Notes under the pieces: model-generated
The model's input: only the letters and a program-made list of their open reading frames with translations
What the model was told of the DNA's origin: nothing
Database searches by the model: none
Translations under genes and position numbers: made by a program
In this document: piece by piece, positions 26,363-35,851 of the stretch
Layout of the letters: each line of letters starts with the position of its first letter
Position numbering within the stretch: position 1 is the first letter of the stretch
Source of the DNA: Cytophagaceae bacterium
GTDB lineage: Bacteria > Bacteroidota > Bacteroidia > Cytophagales > Spirosomataceae
Reading direction: 5' to 3'
DNA length: 46,949 nucleotides
NCBI GenBank assembly: GCA_947452215.1
Contig: CANGCD010000003.1
Coordinates: 1 to 46,949, forward strand

Positions 26363-27589
26363 ATGAGAAAAACTAAGATGATGTTTTGCAAAAAATCAAC
26401 ACTCGTTAAATCTTTATTATCCTTTGCGATACTCTTTGCTAGCGTGAGTGCAACATTCGCTCAAGATGCAGCAGAAGGCGAAACCCTATTCAAAAACAAC
26501 TGTGCCGCATGCCACAACACGTCTGATGAAGTGCTTGTAGGTCCTGGCTTAAAGGGAGTTAGCGAAAGACGTCCTATCGAATGGATCGTTAAATGGGTAC
26601 ACAATCCTCAAGCCGTTATTGCTTCGGGAGACAAATACGCAAATGATTTGTACAACAAGTTTAATAAGGCAGCAATGACTCCTTATCCGAACTTCACTGA
26701 ACCTCAAATCAAAAGCATTATTGCTTACATTGATGCAGCAAATGTAGCTCCAGCAGCTCCAGCAGCAGGTGCAGCTCCAGCAGCAGGCACAGCAGCTCCG
26801 GCAGCTCAAAGCTCTGGTGGGATGCTTGAAGTATTATTAGTTGGCCTTTTGATCATCATGGTCATCGTATTAATCGCTTTGTTGTCAATCGTTAGCACAT
26901 TAAGCAAGATCACAACAGCGGGAGAAGGCTCAATAGAAGCTCCTTTATTGCAACGCCTAGCCGAAAATGCTAAAGCATTGGCCGCTAATTCAGCTGTTAA
27001 AACAGGAATCTTAGTCTTAGCATTGTTATTGGGGGGTAAAGCCACAATCGATGCAGCATATGGTGTGGGTATTCACCAAGGATACGCACCAGAGCAACCG
27101 ATTAAATTTTCTCACAAATTGCACGCTGGACAATATCAAATTAACTGTAACTATTGCCACACGGGTGTATATGCAGGAAAAGGAGCTAACGTTCCGTCAG
27201 CAAACATCTGTATGAACTGCCACAACGCAATCAAGCGTGAGTCTCCAGAAATTCAAAAAATCTATAACGCGATTGAAAACAACGAGCCTATTCAATGGGT
27301 ACGTGTTCATAACTTGCCTGATTTGGCATATTTCAATCACTCCCAACATACAAACGTAGGTGGCTTGGAGTGTAAAAATTGCCACGGCGAGATTGAAAAA
27401 ATGGAGGTAGTTGAGCAACGTTCTTCTTTAACAATGGGATGGTGTATCGATTGTCACCGCGAAACGGATGTAAACTCAAAAGGAAATGCATATTATGACA
27501 AGTTAGTTGAGGTGCATAACAAAGACAGCAAAACACCGCTTAAAGTGCAAAACATTGGTGGCTTAGAGTGTTCTAAGTGTCACTATTAA
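26363..27589 (+). CDS. actA: Alternative Complex III subunit ActA, multiheme cytochrome c
   Basis: ActA is the periplasmic multiheme subunit of Alternative Complex III, which oxidises quinol and passes electrons to the oxidase. After a signal peptide ending near SATFAQ, a monoheme domain carries CAACH (residues 47-51). An Ala/Pro linker and two membrane spans (about 157-185 and 214-235) follow, then a C-terminal domain with CNYCH, CMNCH, CKNCH, CIDCH and CSKCH. That makes six CxxCH sites, one more than the classical pentaheme ActA; the extra one is the N-terminal cytochrome domain. The protein ends right after the last heme motif. Internal Met codons at 26378 or 26381 are alternative starts given the close promoter. 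Confidence 0.93.
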   Translation: MRKTKMMFCKKSTLVKSLLSFAILFASVSATFAQDAAEGETLFKNNCAACHNTSDEVLVGPGLKGVSERRPIEWIVKWVHNPQAVIASGDKYANDLYNKFNKAAMTPYPNFTEPQIKSIIAYIDAANVAPAAPAAGAAPAAGTAAPAAQSSGGMLEVLLVGLLIIMVIVLIALLSIVSTLSKITTAGEGSIEAPLLQRLAENAKALAANSAVKTGILVLALLLGGKATIDAAYGVGIHQGYAPEQPIKFSHKLHAGQYQINCNYCHTGVYAGKGANVPSANICMNCHNAIKRESPEIQKIYNAIENNEPIQWVRVHNLPDLAYFNHSQHTNVGGLECKNCHGEIEKMEVVEQRSSLTMGWCIDCHRETDVNSKGNAYYDKLVEVHNKDSKTPLKVQNIGGLECSKCHY

Positions 27590-27634
27590 TCATATTACAA
27601 TAGATTCAAAATTAGTCTGAATAAGAAAGATTAT

Positions 27635-30600
27635 ATGGAAAATTCGAACAAGAGGTATTGGAAAGGAATTGAGGAGTTAACCAATGAACCATCGTTTGTA
27701 AAAAATATCCACAATGAGTTTGGCAACATGCCCTCAGAAAATGATGCGAAAGGCGAAGCCTTAGTTGATGGTTCTGGAACTCATCGTCGTGACTTTTTAA
27801 AGATGTTGGGATTCGGAGTTGCAGCTGTTTCATTAGCAGCCTGTGAAGCCCCAGTTAAAAACACCATTCCTTACTTGAACAAACCGGAGGATGTTGAGCC
27901 TACGATTGCCAACTGGTATGCGTCTACTTACACAGATGGTGGCGATTACGCATCAATCTTAGTAAAGACTCGTGAAGGTCGTCCAATTAAAATCGAAGGA
28001 AATACCCTGTCTTCTGTTTCAAAAGGAGCTCTTTCAGGTCGTGCGCATGCATCTGTTTTGAGTCTATATGACAATGAAAAATTAAAAGGTCCGCAAGCAG
28101 CTGGAAAAGCAACAGATTGGAAGCAATTGGATGCTGAATTCACAGCTAAATTAGCCGCAGTAGCTGCTAAGGGTGGTCAAATACGAATTGTATCGAATAC
28201 GCTTCTTTCGCCAACTACGAAAAAGGTGATTGCGGATTTCGCTGCGAAATACCCAACAACACAACATATCTCTTACGATGCGAATCCAGCTTACGGATTA
28301 TCTGCTGCACATGCTGGCATTATCCCAAGCATCGATTTTAGCAAAGCAAAAACAATCGTTTCTGTAGGTGCTGATTTCTTAGGATCATGGATTGCTCCAA
28401 GTGAATTTTCTTCACAATGGGCAGTAACTCGCCGAGTAAGCTCAGAAAAAGGTGGTAAAAAAGATATGTCACGTCACTATCAGTTTGAGACAATTATGTC
28501 CATGACTGGAGCGAATGCTGATTATCGTGCTACTTACAAACCATCACAAGAAGGTTTAGTTGCTGTCGCATTATACAATGCAGTAGCAAAATTAACAGGT
28601 GCAGCAGGAATTGCTGGAGCTGCTGTCAAAGTAGAGCATTTAGATAAGGCTGCGAAGGATTTAGTAGCATCAAAAGGTGCTTCTATCATCGTTGCTGGAT
28701 CGAATGATCCTGAAGTACAAAAAATCGTTGCAGCTACAAACGCTTTAGTAGGCGCTTATGGTTCGACACTTAATACTGCTATTCCAATGAATTACCGTCA
28801 AGGTAATGACATGGCAATGGCCAACTTCATCAAAGAAGCAGGTGCGGGTAAAATTGGTGCGGTTATTTTCTATAACGCAAACCCAGTTTATAACCACCCT
28901 ATGGGAGCGGCTTTAGCTACAGCTTTACCGAAAGTTGAAGTTAGTTTAGCAACCAACGAGCGTGCAGATGAAACAGCATCTTTATGCCAATTCATCGCAC
29001 CTGATTCTCACTTCTTAGAATCATGGAATGATGCAGAACCAAAAGCTGGTTTCTACTCATTAACACAACCGACCATTTCTACGATCTTCAAAACACGTCA
29101 AGCGCAATCAAGTTTCTTAACTTGGGCAGGTTTGTCAGGTGATTTTGCAGCATACTTAGAAAGCAATTGGGAAAACAACATCTTAAAAGGTGGTAAAGTA
29201 GCTTGGAACAACGCTTTGCATAATGGGGTTTTCGAACCAAATGCAGGTACAGTTTCGGCATCTAGCCCATCCGTTGACATCAATGCTGCCGCTGCTGCTA
29301 TCGCAAAAGCTTACTCAGCAACATCAACTGGATTAGAAATTACTGTTTATGAGAAAGTAGGTTTAGGAACAGGTTCACAAGCAAACAACCCATGGTTACA
29401 GGAATTCCCTGAGCCGGTTTCAAAAGCTTGTTGGGACAATTATGCAGCCATCTCGCAACCAACAGCTACAGAATTAAAATTAAAGCAAGGCGACTTAGTT
29501 AAAGTAAGCGCTAAAGGATACGAAGTTACGTTGCCGATTTTGGTTCAACCAGGTCAAGCGCAAGGAACGATTGCCATTGCGATTGGTTACGGACGTACGA
29601 AAGCAGGTAAATCAGCTGACGGAGTAGGTGTTAATGCATATCCATTTATTTCTGAAATCAATGGCGCTTGTGTAGGAACATGTACACAAGGCGTATCCGT
29701 AACATCTACAGGTGAAACAAAAGACATCGCTCAAACGCAAACACACCAAACGGTGATGGCGCGTCAAGCGGTTGTTCAAGAAACGGTATTAGCTGAATTT
29801 GCTAAAAACCCTTTAGCAGGAAGCTACAAACCAAGAGTTAAGACATCTGAGGGCGAAAAAGACGCAACAGATTTAAGCCTTTGGAATGGTCACGAATACA
29901 ATAACCACGCGTGGGGAATGGTGATCGACTTAAATACATGTACAGGATGTTCTGCTTGTGTGATTTCATGTTCAGCAGAAAATAACGTACCGGTAGTAGG
30001 TCGCCAAGAAGTAATTAACCGTCGGGAAATGCACTGGATGCGTATCGACCGTTATTATTCATCTGACGCAGAAGTTGAAGATTTAAAAGGATTGGAAATT
30101 GCATCGGATAATCCAGAAGTTGTATTCCAACCGATGTTGTGCCAACACTGTAACAATGCTCCATGTGAGACTGTTTGTCCTGTATTAGCGACAACACACT
30201 CTACAGAAGGATTGAACCAAATGACTTACAACCGTTGTATCGGTACACGTTATTGCGCAAATAACTGTCCATACAAAGTGCGTCGTTTCAACTGGTTCCG
30301 TTATTTCCAAACAGATGACTTTGATTTCCACTTCAACAACGATTTAGGTCGTATGGTGATTAACCCAGATGTGACGGTTCGTTCACGTGGGGTTATGGAA
30401 AAATGTTCGATGTGCGTTCAGCGTATTCAAGAAGGTAAATTAACCGCGAAGAAAGAGAAACGTCGTCCAGTAGACGGTGAAATTCAAGTAGCTTGTGCGC
30501 AATCATGCCCTACGAATGCAATTACATTTGGAGATATGAATGATCCTGCATCTGAAATCTCGAAATTGTTATTGGTTGAACAAGAAGGACGTGCTTACCA

Positions 30601-30679
30601 CGTAATTGAAGAAATTAACGTGAAGCCAAATATTTCTTACTTGAAGAAAGTTCGTAACAAGGATGCTAAAAAAGCATAA
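27635..30679 (+). CDS. actB: Alternative Complex III subunit ActB, molybdopterin-oxidoreductase-like with Fe-S domain
   Basis: This 1014-residue protein fuses a large domain of the molybdopterin oxidoreductase type to a C-terminal ferredoxin domain. A twin-arginine motif HRRDFLKMLGFG lies near residue 51, so it is exported folded. Known ActB lacks the molybdenum cofactor, and I see no clear cofactor-ligand residue here. The Fe-S domain (about 768 to 960) has CTGCSACVISC, CQHCNNAPCETVCP, CIGTRYCANNCP and CSMC...CAQSCP. In the third group a Thr replaces the second Cys, as expected for the single [3Fe-4S] cluster beside three [4Fe-4S]. It lies 45 bases after actA. Confidence 0.95.
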   Translation: MENSNKRYWKGIEELTNEPSFVKNIHNEFGNMPSENDAKGEALVDGSGTHRRDFLKMLGFGVAAVSLAACEAPVKNTIPYLNKPEDVEPTIANWYASTYTDGGDYASILVKTREGRPIKIEGNTLSSVSKGALSGRAHASVLSLYDNEKLKGPQAAGKATDWKQLDAEFTAKLAAVAAKGGQIRIVSNTLLSPTTKKVIADFAAKYPTTQHISYDANPAYGLSAAHAGIIPSIDFSKAKTIVSVGADFLGSWIAPSEFSSQWAVTRRVSSEKGGKKDMSRHYQFETIMSMTGANADYRATYKPSQEGLVAVALYNAVAKLTGAAGIAGAAVKVEHLDKAAKDLVASKGASIIVAGSNDPEVQKIVAATNALVGAYGSTLNTAIPMNYRQGNDMAMANFIKEAGAGKIGAVIFYNANPVYNHPMGAALATALPKVEVSLATNERADETASLCQFIAPDSHFLESWNDAEPKAGFYSLTQPTISTIFKTRQAQSSFLTWAGLSGDFAAYLESNWENNILKGGKVAWNNALHNGVFEPNAGTVSASSPSVDINAAAAAIAKAYSATSTGLEITVYEKVGLGTGSQANNPWLQEFPEPVSKACWDNYAAISQPTATELKLKQGDLVKVSAKGYEVTLPILVQPGQAQGTIAIAIGYGRTKAGKSADGVGVNAYPFISEINGACVGTCTQGVSVTSTGETKDIAQTQTHQTVMARQAVVQETVLAEFAKNPLAGSYKPRVKTSEGEKDATDLSLWNGHEYNNHAWGMVIDLNTCTGCSACVISCSAENNVPVVGRQEVINRREMHWMRIDRYYSSDAEVEDLKGLEIASDNPEVVFQPMLCQHCNNAPCETVCPVLATTHSTEGLNQMTYNRCIGTRYCANNCPYKVRRFNWFRYFQTDDFDFHFNNDLGRMVINPDVTVRSRGVMEKCSMCVQRIQEGKLTAKKEKRRPVDGEIQVACAQSCPTNAITFGDMNDPASEISKLLLVEQEGRAYHVIEEINVKPNISYLKKVRNKDAKKA

Positions 30680-30709
30680 TTTTTTAATCGTAAAACAGTA
30701 AATAAAAAT

Positions 30710-32113
30710 ATGTCGCACGTTGTATCACCCATAAGAGAGAAACTAGTTACTGGTGGAAAATCTTATTCCGATGTTACCCACGATATCTGCAAACAAGTAG
30801 AAGGAGAGCCTACGAAAGAATGGAAAATTGCATTCGGGATCTCATGCCTTGTATTCATTTATGGTGCTTATTGCCTATTCTACACATGGTGGCAAGGTAT
30901 TGGCGTTTGGGGATTAAATAAAACCGTAGGTTGGGCTTGGGATATCACTAACTTCGTTTGGTGGGTTGGTATCGGTCACGCCGGTACATTGATCTCTGCC
31001 GTTTTGTTATTGTTCCGTCAAAAATGGAGAACATCTATTAACCGTTCAGCGGAAGCGATGACAATCTTTGCTGTACTTTGTGCGGCATCATTTATCCTTG
31101 CGCACATGGGACGTCCTTGGTTAGCTCACTGGGCCTTACCACTTCCTAATGCCTTCGGATCATTATGGGTTAACTTCAACTCACCCTTGGTATGGGACGT
31201 ATTTGCGATCTCGACATACTTATCCGTTTCTTTATTGTTCTGGTATATGGGTCTTGTTCCCGATTTGGCAACAATTCGTGACCGTGCAACCACAGCAGGA
31301 CGTAAATTCTGGTATGGTTTATTCAGCTTAGGCTGGACAGGTTCTTCTAAAACTTGGGCACGTTATGAATACATGTCTTTGATTTTAGCAGGTATCTCTA
31401 CTCCCCTAGTACTTTCTGTACATACGATTGTATCGATGGACTTTGCAACGTCGGTTATCCCAGGATGGCACACGACAATCTTCCCTCCCTACTTCGTAGC
31501 AGGAGCGATTTTCTCGGGCTTTGCTATGGTTCAAACCTTGTTGTTAATCACACGTGTGGTTTTCAAATTAGAAGATTACATCACCATTGAGCACATTGAA
31601 ATGATGAACATCGTTATCACAGTAACGGGTTCAGTTGTGGGTATTGCTTACTTAACAGAGTTTTTCATCGCTTGGTATTCAGGTGTAGAATATGAAAGTT
31701 ATGCATTTATCAACCGTGCAACAGGTCCTTATTGGTGGGCATATTGGATGATGATGACTTGTAACGTAATCTCTCCACAATTATTCTGGTCTAAAGCGAT
31801 TCGTACCAATTTGATGGTTTCATTCTTCTTATCTATCGTCGTAAACGTAGGTATGTGGTTTGAGCGTTTCGTAATTATCGTGACATCTTTGCACCGTGAT
31901 TACATTCCATCTTCATGGGCGATGTTCTCACCTACGCGTTATGATATTGGTGATTATATTTTCTCATTCGGTTTATTCTTTACTTTATTCTTCTTATTTG
32001 CGAAATTCTTACCGGTAGTTAATATGGCTGAGGTAAAAGCAGTAATGAAAGGTGTTTCATCAAACTTCCCAGAGAAGAAAGCGAAATCAACTAAGAAAAC
32101 AGACGAGGAATAA
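30710..32113 (+). CDS. actC: Alternative Complex III subunit ActC, NrfD-like membrane protein
   Basis: The 467-residue NrfD/PsrC-type protein has about ten membrane spans, for example IAFGISCLVFIYGAYCLFY, FVWWVGIGHAGTLISAVLLL and YDIGDYIFSFGLFFTLFFL. ActC binds quinol at the periplasmic side and hands electrons to the ActB Fe-S chain. The conserved WWVGIGHAG segment with its His lies in the expected quinol region. A charged tail (EKKAKSTKKTDEE) ends the protein. It sits 30 bases after actB in the conserved act order. Confidence 0.94.
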   Translation: MSHVVSPIREKLVTGGKSYSDVTHDICKQVEGEPTKEWKIAFGISCLVFIYGAYCLFYTWWQGIGVWGLNKTVGWAWDITNFVWWVGIGHAGTLISAVLLLFRQKWRTSINRSAEAMTIFAVLCAASFILAHMGRPWLAHWALPLPNAFGSLWVNFNSPLVWDVFAISTYLSVSLLFWYMGLVPDLATIRDRATTAGRKFWYGLFSLGWTGSSKTWARYEYMSLILAGISTPLVLSVHTIVSMDFATSVIPGWHTTIFPPYFVAGAIFSGFAMVQTLLLITRVVFKLEDYITIEHIEMMNIVITVTGSVVGIAYLTEFFIAWYSGVEYESYAFINRATGPYWWAYWMMMTCNVISPQLFWSKAIRTNLMVSFFLSIVVNVGMWFERFVIIVTSLHRDYIPSSWAMFSPTRYDIGDYIFSFGLFFTLFFLFAKFLPVVNMAEVKAVMKGVSSNFPEKKAKSTKKTDEE

Positions 32114-32141
32114 TTAACAAGCAATTCGAAATTAAAACAAT

Positions 32142-32660
32142 ATGAGTTCGACAACTAACTACATTTTGGGCGTATATGATGATGAAGATGAAGTTTTGCA
32201 TGCAGTAACAGCTGTAAAAGCAAAAGGCATCAAAATCGAAGACGTATTCACCCCATTCCCGATTCACGGCTTAGACGTAGCGGTAGGACATGCGCGCACG
32301 CGTTTACCTATTGCAGCCTTTATGTTTGGAACATTGGGCTTGATTTGTGCTTTGGCATTAATCAGCTACACGATGGTATTTGACTGGCCGATGATCATTG
32401 GTGGTAAAGATTTCTTTGCCTTGCCCAACTGGATTCCGGTAACATTTGAAGGCACCGTGTTATTTACTGCATTTGGTTTAGTTACAACCTTTTGTGTATC
32501 CAACAATTTATATCCGGGCAACAAAGCGGAACCGCTTGACTTGCGCATTACGGATGACAAGTTTGTGATGGCAATTAACGTTGACAAAAACAAAGTAAGT
32601 GCTGCTGACATCAAGAAAGCCTTGAAAGATTCTGGCGCAATCGAAGTAAATACTAAATAA
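32142..32660 (+). CDS. actD: Alternative Complex III subunit ActD (DUF3341)
   Basis: The 172-residue protein starts with the DUF3341 pattern NYILGVYDDEDEVLHAV and IEDVFTPFPIHGLDVAVG. Two membrane spans follow (FMFGTLGLICALALISYTMV and TVLFTAFGLVTTFCV), then a soluble C-terminal domain (KFVMAINVDKNKVSAADIKKAL). ActD is a structural subunit with no cofactor that packs against ActC and ActF. It lies 28 bases after actC and 38 before actE. Confidence 0.93.
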   Translation: MSSTTNYILGVYDDEDEVLHAVTAVKAKGIKIEDVFTPFPIHGLDVAVGHARTRLPIAAFMFGTLGLICALALISYTMVFDWPMIIGGKDFFALPNWIPVTFEGTVLFTAFGLVTTFCVSNNLYPGNKAEPLDLRITDDKFVMAINVDKNKVSAADIKKALKDSGAIEVNTK

Positions 32661-32698
32661 TTAACCAAGAACAATTGTTCACGAAGAAGCATAACAAG

Positions 32699-33307
32699 AT
32701 GTTTAATCCAAGAATTAAATTCGTTTTATTAGCTGGTGTAGTTGCAGGCTTAATGTCATGCGGTTCAGACCCGAACGATACAGGGACAGAATTTGCTCCC
32801 AACATGTATCATTCAGTTGGATATGAACCAATGACTCAAATCCAAGGTGACACCAATACCATCAACCCATTGGGAATGAACATGCGCTTACCAGTAAAAG
32901 GTACAGTCGCACGTAAACGCTACACAGGATCAGATAGTTTGAAGCAAGCATTCTTAGCTCAAGAAATGATTGCTAAAACGATTCCAAATGATAGCATTTC
33001 ATACTCAGAGAAATCTTTGTACAACCCAATCGCTGCTACACCCGAAAACATCGAAGCAGGAAAGGCTCAATATGAGCGTTTTTGCCAACATTGTCATGGG
33101 GAAGCAGGAAAAGGTGATGGTTTAGTCGCTAAACAGTACAAAGGGGTACCGGTTTACTCAAGTGATGCATTAAAAACGATGAATGACGGGCACATTTACC
33201 ATGTCATTACACACGGAAAAGGAAGAATGTGGCCACATGGATCACAGATCTCTTCGGAAAACCGTTGGAAAATCGTGCTTTATGTTCACGAACTACAAAA
33301 ACAATAA
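32699..33307 (+). CDS. actE: Alternative Complex III subunit ActE, monoheme cytochrome c lipoprotein
   Basis: I start this gene at MFNPRIKFV (32699); the ORF-track start at 32675 lies eight codons upstream and spoils the signal. The 202-residue product has a lipoprotein signal with LMSC, so it is lipid-anchored facing the periplasm, and one heme c site CQHCH in a class I cytochrome fold (GKAQYERFCQHCHGEAGKGDG; axial Met in GRMWPHG). ActE is the likely electron exit towards the oxidase. The gene order act-A-B-C-D-E-F is fully conserved. Confidence 0.92.
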   Translation: MFNPRIKFVLLAGVVAGLMSCGSDPNDTGTEFAPNMYHSVGYEPMTQIQGDTNTINPLGMNMRLPVKGTVARKRYTGSDSLKQAFLAQEMIAKTIPNDSISYSEKSLYNPIAATPENIEAGKAQYERFCQHCHGEAGKGDGLVAKQYKGVPVYSSDALKTMNDGHIYHVITHGKGRMWPHGSQISSENRWKIVLYVHELQKQ

Positions 33308-33338
33308 TTCAATCAATTTAAATTAAATACAGATCAAG

Positions 33339-34700
33339 ATGGCGGGACATTCACATTTTTCCCCAGCAAACGTTGAAGAGCATTTTGAATTTAGTGCTGA
33401 AGGCAAAAAACGTATAATTTATGCTTTCATCGCTGGTTTAGCAGCTTTAGCGCTCGGTATTTACCTTTTGTCAAAAGGTGAAGCTGGCGGACACGAAGTA
33501 GCGAATGCAGGACACGAAGCGGTTAAAGCAGGACATGAAGCAGCAGGTGAACACCTTTCAGGTGGAGCCGTTTCTCATCAAGCAGGTGCTGAAGAACATT
33601 ACGATTGGACAAATCGTATCTGGGCAAATGTTTGGTTGAACGCTGTATTCTTTACAGGTATTGCCGTTGTGGGTATGTTCTTTGTTTCTTTGCAATACTT
33701 AACTAAATCGGGTTGGTCTGCAGTGATGAAACGTGTACCTGAAGCATTTCCTAAGTTTTTATACATTTCGTTACCTATTTTGGCGGCGGTCTTTTTATTC
33801 AAAGGTGATGTTATTTTCCACTGGATGCACCATGGTGTTACTGAAGTAGGAAGTGAAAACTATGATAAAATCATTGCTGGTAAGTCTGGCTATTTGAATA
33901 AAAACTTCTTCTTGATTCGTCTAGTTGTATTTGGAGGATTGTGGATCCTTCTTTGGAACATGTTACGTAAAAAATCGTTAGAAGAGGATTTGAATGGGGG
34001 AACCGAATATTTTACACAATTAGTGAAAATTGGAACAGCATTCATCGTCATTTTCGGTGCCTCTAGTTCTATTTTCGCTTGGGATTGGGTGATGTCAATT
34101 GATACACACTGGTTCTCAACGATGTTCGGTTGGTATATGTTCGCATCATGGCACGTAACAACTTATGCCGTGATCGTATTAGCCATATTATACTTAAAAG
34201 ATAAAGGTTTAATGGGCTATGTAAATGATAACCATTTACATGACTTAGGTAAATTTATGTTTGCCTTCTCTATCTTCTGGACTTACGTATGGTTTGAGCA
34301 ATTCTTATTGATTTACTATGCCAATTTGCCAGAAGAAACAATCTATTTCTTAGAACGTTGGGAAGGTCACAACAAAATTTACAAAACATCAGAAATTTTG
34401 ATGGTTATTTTAAACTTCTTGCTACCCTTCTTAGTTCTAATGACACGTGATGCAAAAAGAACGCGTATTTTCTTAAAAATCGCAGCATTCTTAATCATTG
34501 CAGGTCACTACATGGACTTTTACCAAATGATTATGCCGGGTGTTTTAGGGAAACACGGTGGTTACGGTTTAGTGGAGTTCGGGATGGTAACCGTATTTGC
34601 ATCTGCATTCATTTATGTGATTTCAGGTGAATTAACGAAAGCTTCCTTGGTAGCAAAGAATCACCCATTCTTACCAGAGGCACTGCATCACGATATTTAG
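33339..34700 (+). CDS. actF: Alternative Complex III subunit ActF, NrfD-like membrane protein
   Basis: The 453-residue protein is the second NrfD-type subunit, with about ten spans including RIIYAFIAGLAALALGIYLL and IWANVWLNAVFFTGIAVVGMFF. Between the first two spans is a periplasmic-side insert rich in His and Ala with repeats of the type AGHEAVKAGHEAAG. The remaining segments (SIDTHWFSTMFGWYMFASWH, YYANLPEETIYF) match the family. ActF pairs with ActC and is thought to take part in proton movement. It ends 33 bases before coxB. Confidence 0.92.
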   Translation: MAGHSHFSPANVEEHFEFSAEGKKRIIYAFIAGLAALALGIYLLSKGEAGGHEVANAGHEAVKAGHEAAGEHLSGGAVSHQAGAEEHYDWTNRIWANVWLNAVFFTGIAVVGMFFVSLQYLTKSGWSAVMKRVPEAFPKFLYISLPILAAVFLFKGDVIFHWMHHGVTEVGSENYDKIIAGKSGYLNKNFFLIRLVVFGGLWILLWNMLRKKSLEEDLNGGTEYFTQLVKIGTAFIVIFGASSSIFAWDWVMSIDTHWFSTMFGWYMFASWHVTTYAVIVLAILYLKDKGLMGYVNDNHLHDLGKFMFAFSIFWTYVWFEQFLLIYYANLPEETIYFLERWEGHNKIYKTSEILMVILNFLLPFLVLMTRDAKRTRIFLKIAAFLIIAGHYMDFYQMIMPGVLGKHGGYGLVEFGMVTVFASAFIYVISGELTKASLVAKNHPFLPEALHHDI

Positions 34701-34733
34701 TATTAAGCGATTACGATTTTAACAAATACACAT

Positions 34734-35813
34734 ATGAATTACCTAATTGGTCTTTTATCCATCGTTTTCTTCATCTTAGCTATTTCGGTTATTGCTAAGA
34801 GTATGAAGTTAAATAAAAACCTAGCACAAGGCGAAGATGAGTCAACAGCAGTTGATTCAAGCAATGACACCAATGCATACGGCATGTTGATCTTTTGGTT
34901 GTTAGGAACAGTAGCAGGAGTTTGGTCATTTTTAAAATGTTTGCCTGATTTTTTACCGGAAGCGGCCTCAAATCACGGTCTATCAACAGACAAAATGTTT
35001 TGGACATCCATGGCTGTCGTGACGTTAGCATTTTTCGTAACGAATACTCTTTTGTTGTTTTTCGCATTTCAATACCGTTACAAGAAAGATAGAAAGGCTA
35101 CGTTTTACCCAGTAAACCACAAATTAGAATTAATTTGGACGGTAATTCCGGCCATTGTAATGGCAATTCTTGTATTCACTGGTTGGAGAACGTGGAGAGA
35201 TATTACGTCACAAGCACCAAGCGATGCTGTTGTGATAGAAATCACAGGTCATCAATTCGGATGGTACGTACGTTATGCAGGAAATGATGACAATCAATTA
35301 GGTCATTATAACTACAAAATGATCGATGAAACGAACAGCATCGGTATCGATTACACAGATAAGAATTCCTTTGATGATTTCACAGCGACAGAACTACATT
35401 TACCAAAAGGTAAACCCGTACTATTGAAAATTCATGCTCAGGATGTATTGCACTCAGTATATCTACCTTATCACCGTGTGAAAATGGATGCCGTGCCAGG
35501 TATGCCAACTAAATTTTGGTTTACGCCAAATGTCTCTACAGACGAAATGCGTGCTAAGTTGAATAACAAAGACTTCAACTTTAAGTTAAACTGTACAGAA
35601 ATCTGTGGCCGTGGTCACTTCGGTATGGCCATTACGGTATTTGTTGATGAACCAGCGGATTACAAAAAATGGTGCGCGGAACAAAAACCATTCTTGGCTA
35701 TGAATCCAAGCTATTTGGAAAAAGTACCTGCAAATTTAAAAGCAAAAGCAAGTAAGTATATTCCTGCAGAGCCCATTGCAACGGATAGCACAGCAACAGC
35801 TGCTGCACTATAA
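34734..35813 (+). CDS. coxB: Cytochrome c oxidase subunit II
   Basis: The 359-residue protein holds the CuA centre that receives electrons from ActE/ActA. There is an N-terminal membrane span, then two spans around residues 80-150 (the usual subunit II hairpin, with LELIWTVIPAIVMAIL), and the cupredoxin domain. CuA ligands are visible: His in AQDVLHSVYLP and the CTEICGRGHFGM cluster (two Cys, Glu carbonyl, His, Met). The extra N-terminal span is common in Bacteroidota. There is no fused cytochrome c domain, which agrees with direct docking to Alternative Complex III. Confidence 0.95.
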   Translation: MNYLIGLLSIVFFILAISVIAKSMKLNKNLAQGEDESTAVDSSNDTNAYGMLIFWLLGTVAGVWSFLKCLPDFLPEAASNHGLSTDKMFWTSMAVVTLAFFVTNTLLLFFAFQYRYKKDRKATFYPVNHKLELIWTVIPAIVMAILVFTGWRTWRDITSQAPSDAVVIEITGHQFGWYVRYAGNDDNQLGHYNYKMIDETNSIGIDYTDKNSFDDFTATELHLPKGKPVLLKIHAQDVLHSVYLPYHRVKMDAVPGMPTKFWFTPNVSTDEMRAKLNNKDFNFKLNCTEICGRGHFGMAITVFVDEPADYKKWCAEQKPFLAMNPSYLEKVPANLKAKASKYIPAEPIATDSTATAAAL

Positions 35814-35851
35814 AAATTTAATAAGAACAGTAGAAAGAAAAATATATTCCT

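Noticed and set aside
30217-30290. Loss of a cluster ligand in ActB (CIGTRYC instead of CxxCxxC) as a damaging mutation
   Set aside because: The Thr at this position is what is expected for the [3Fe-4S] cluster of ActB, so it is a family feature.
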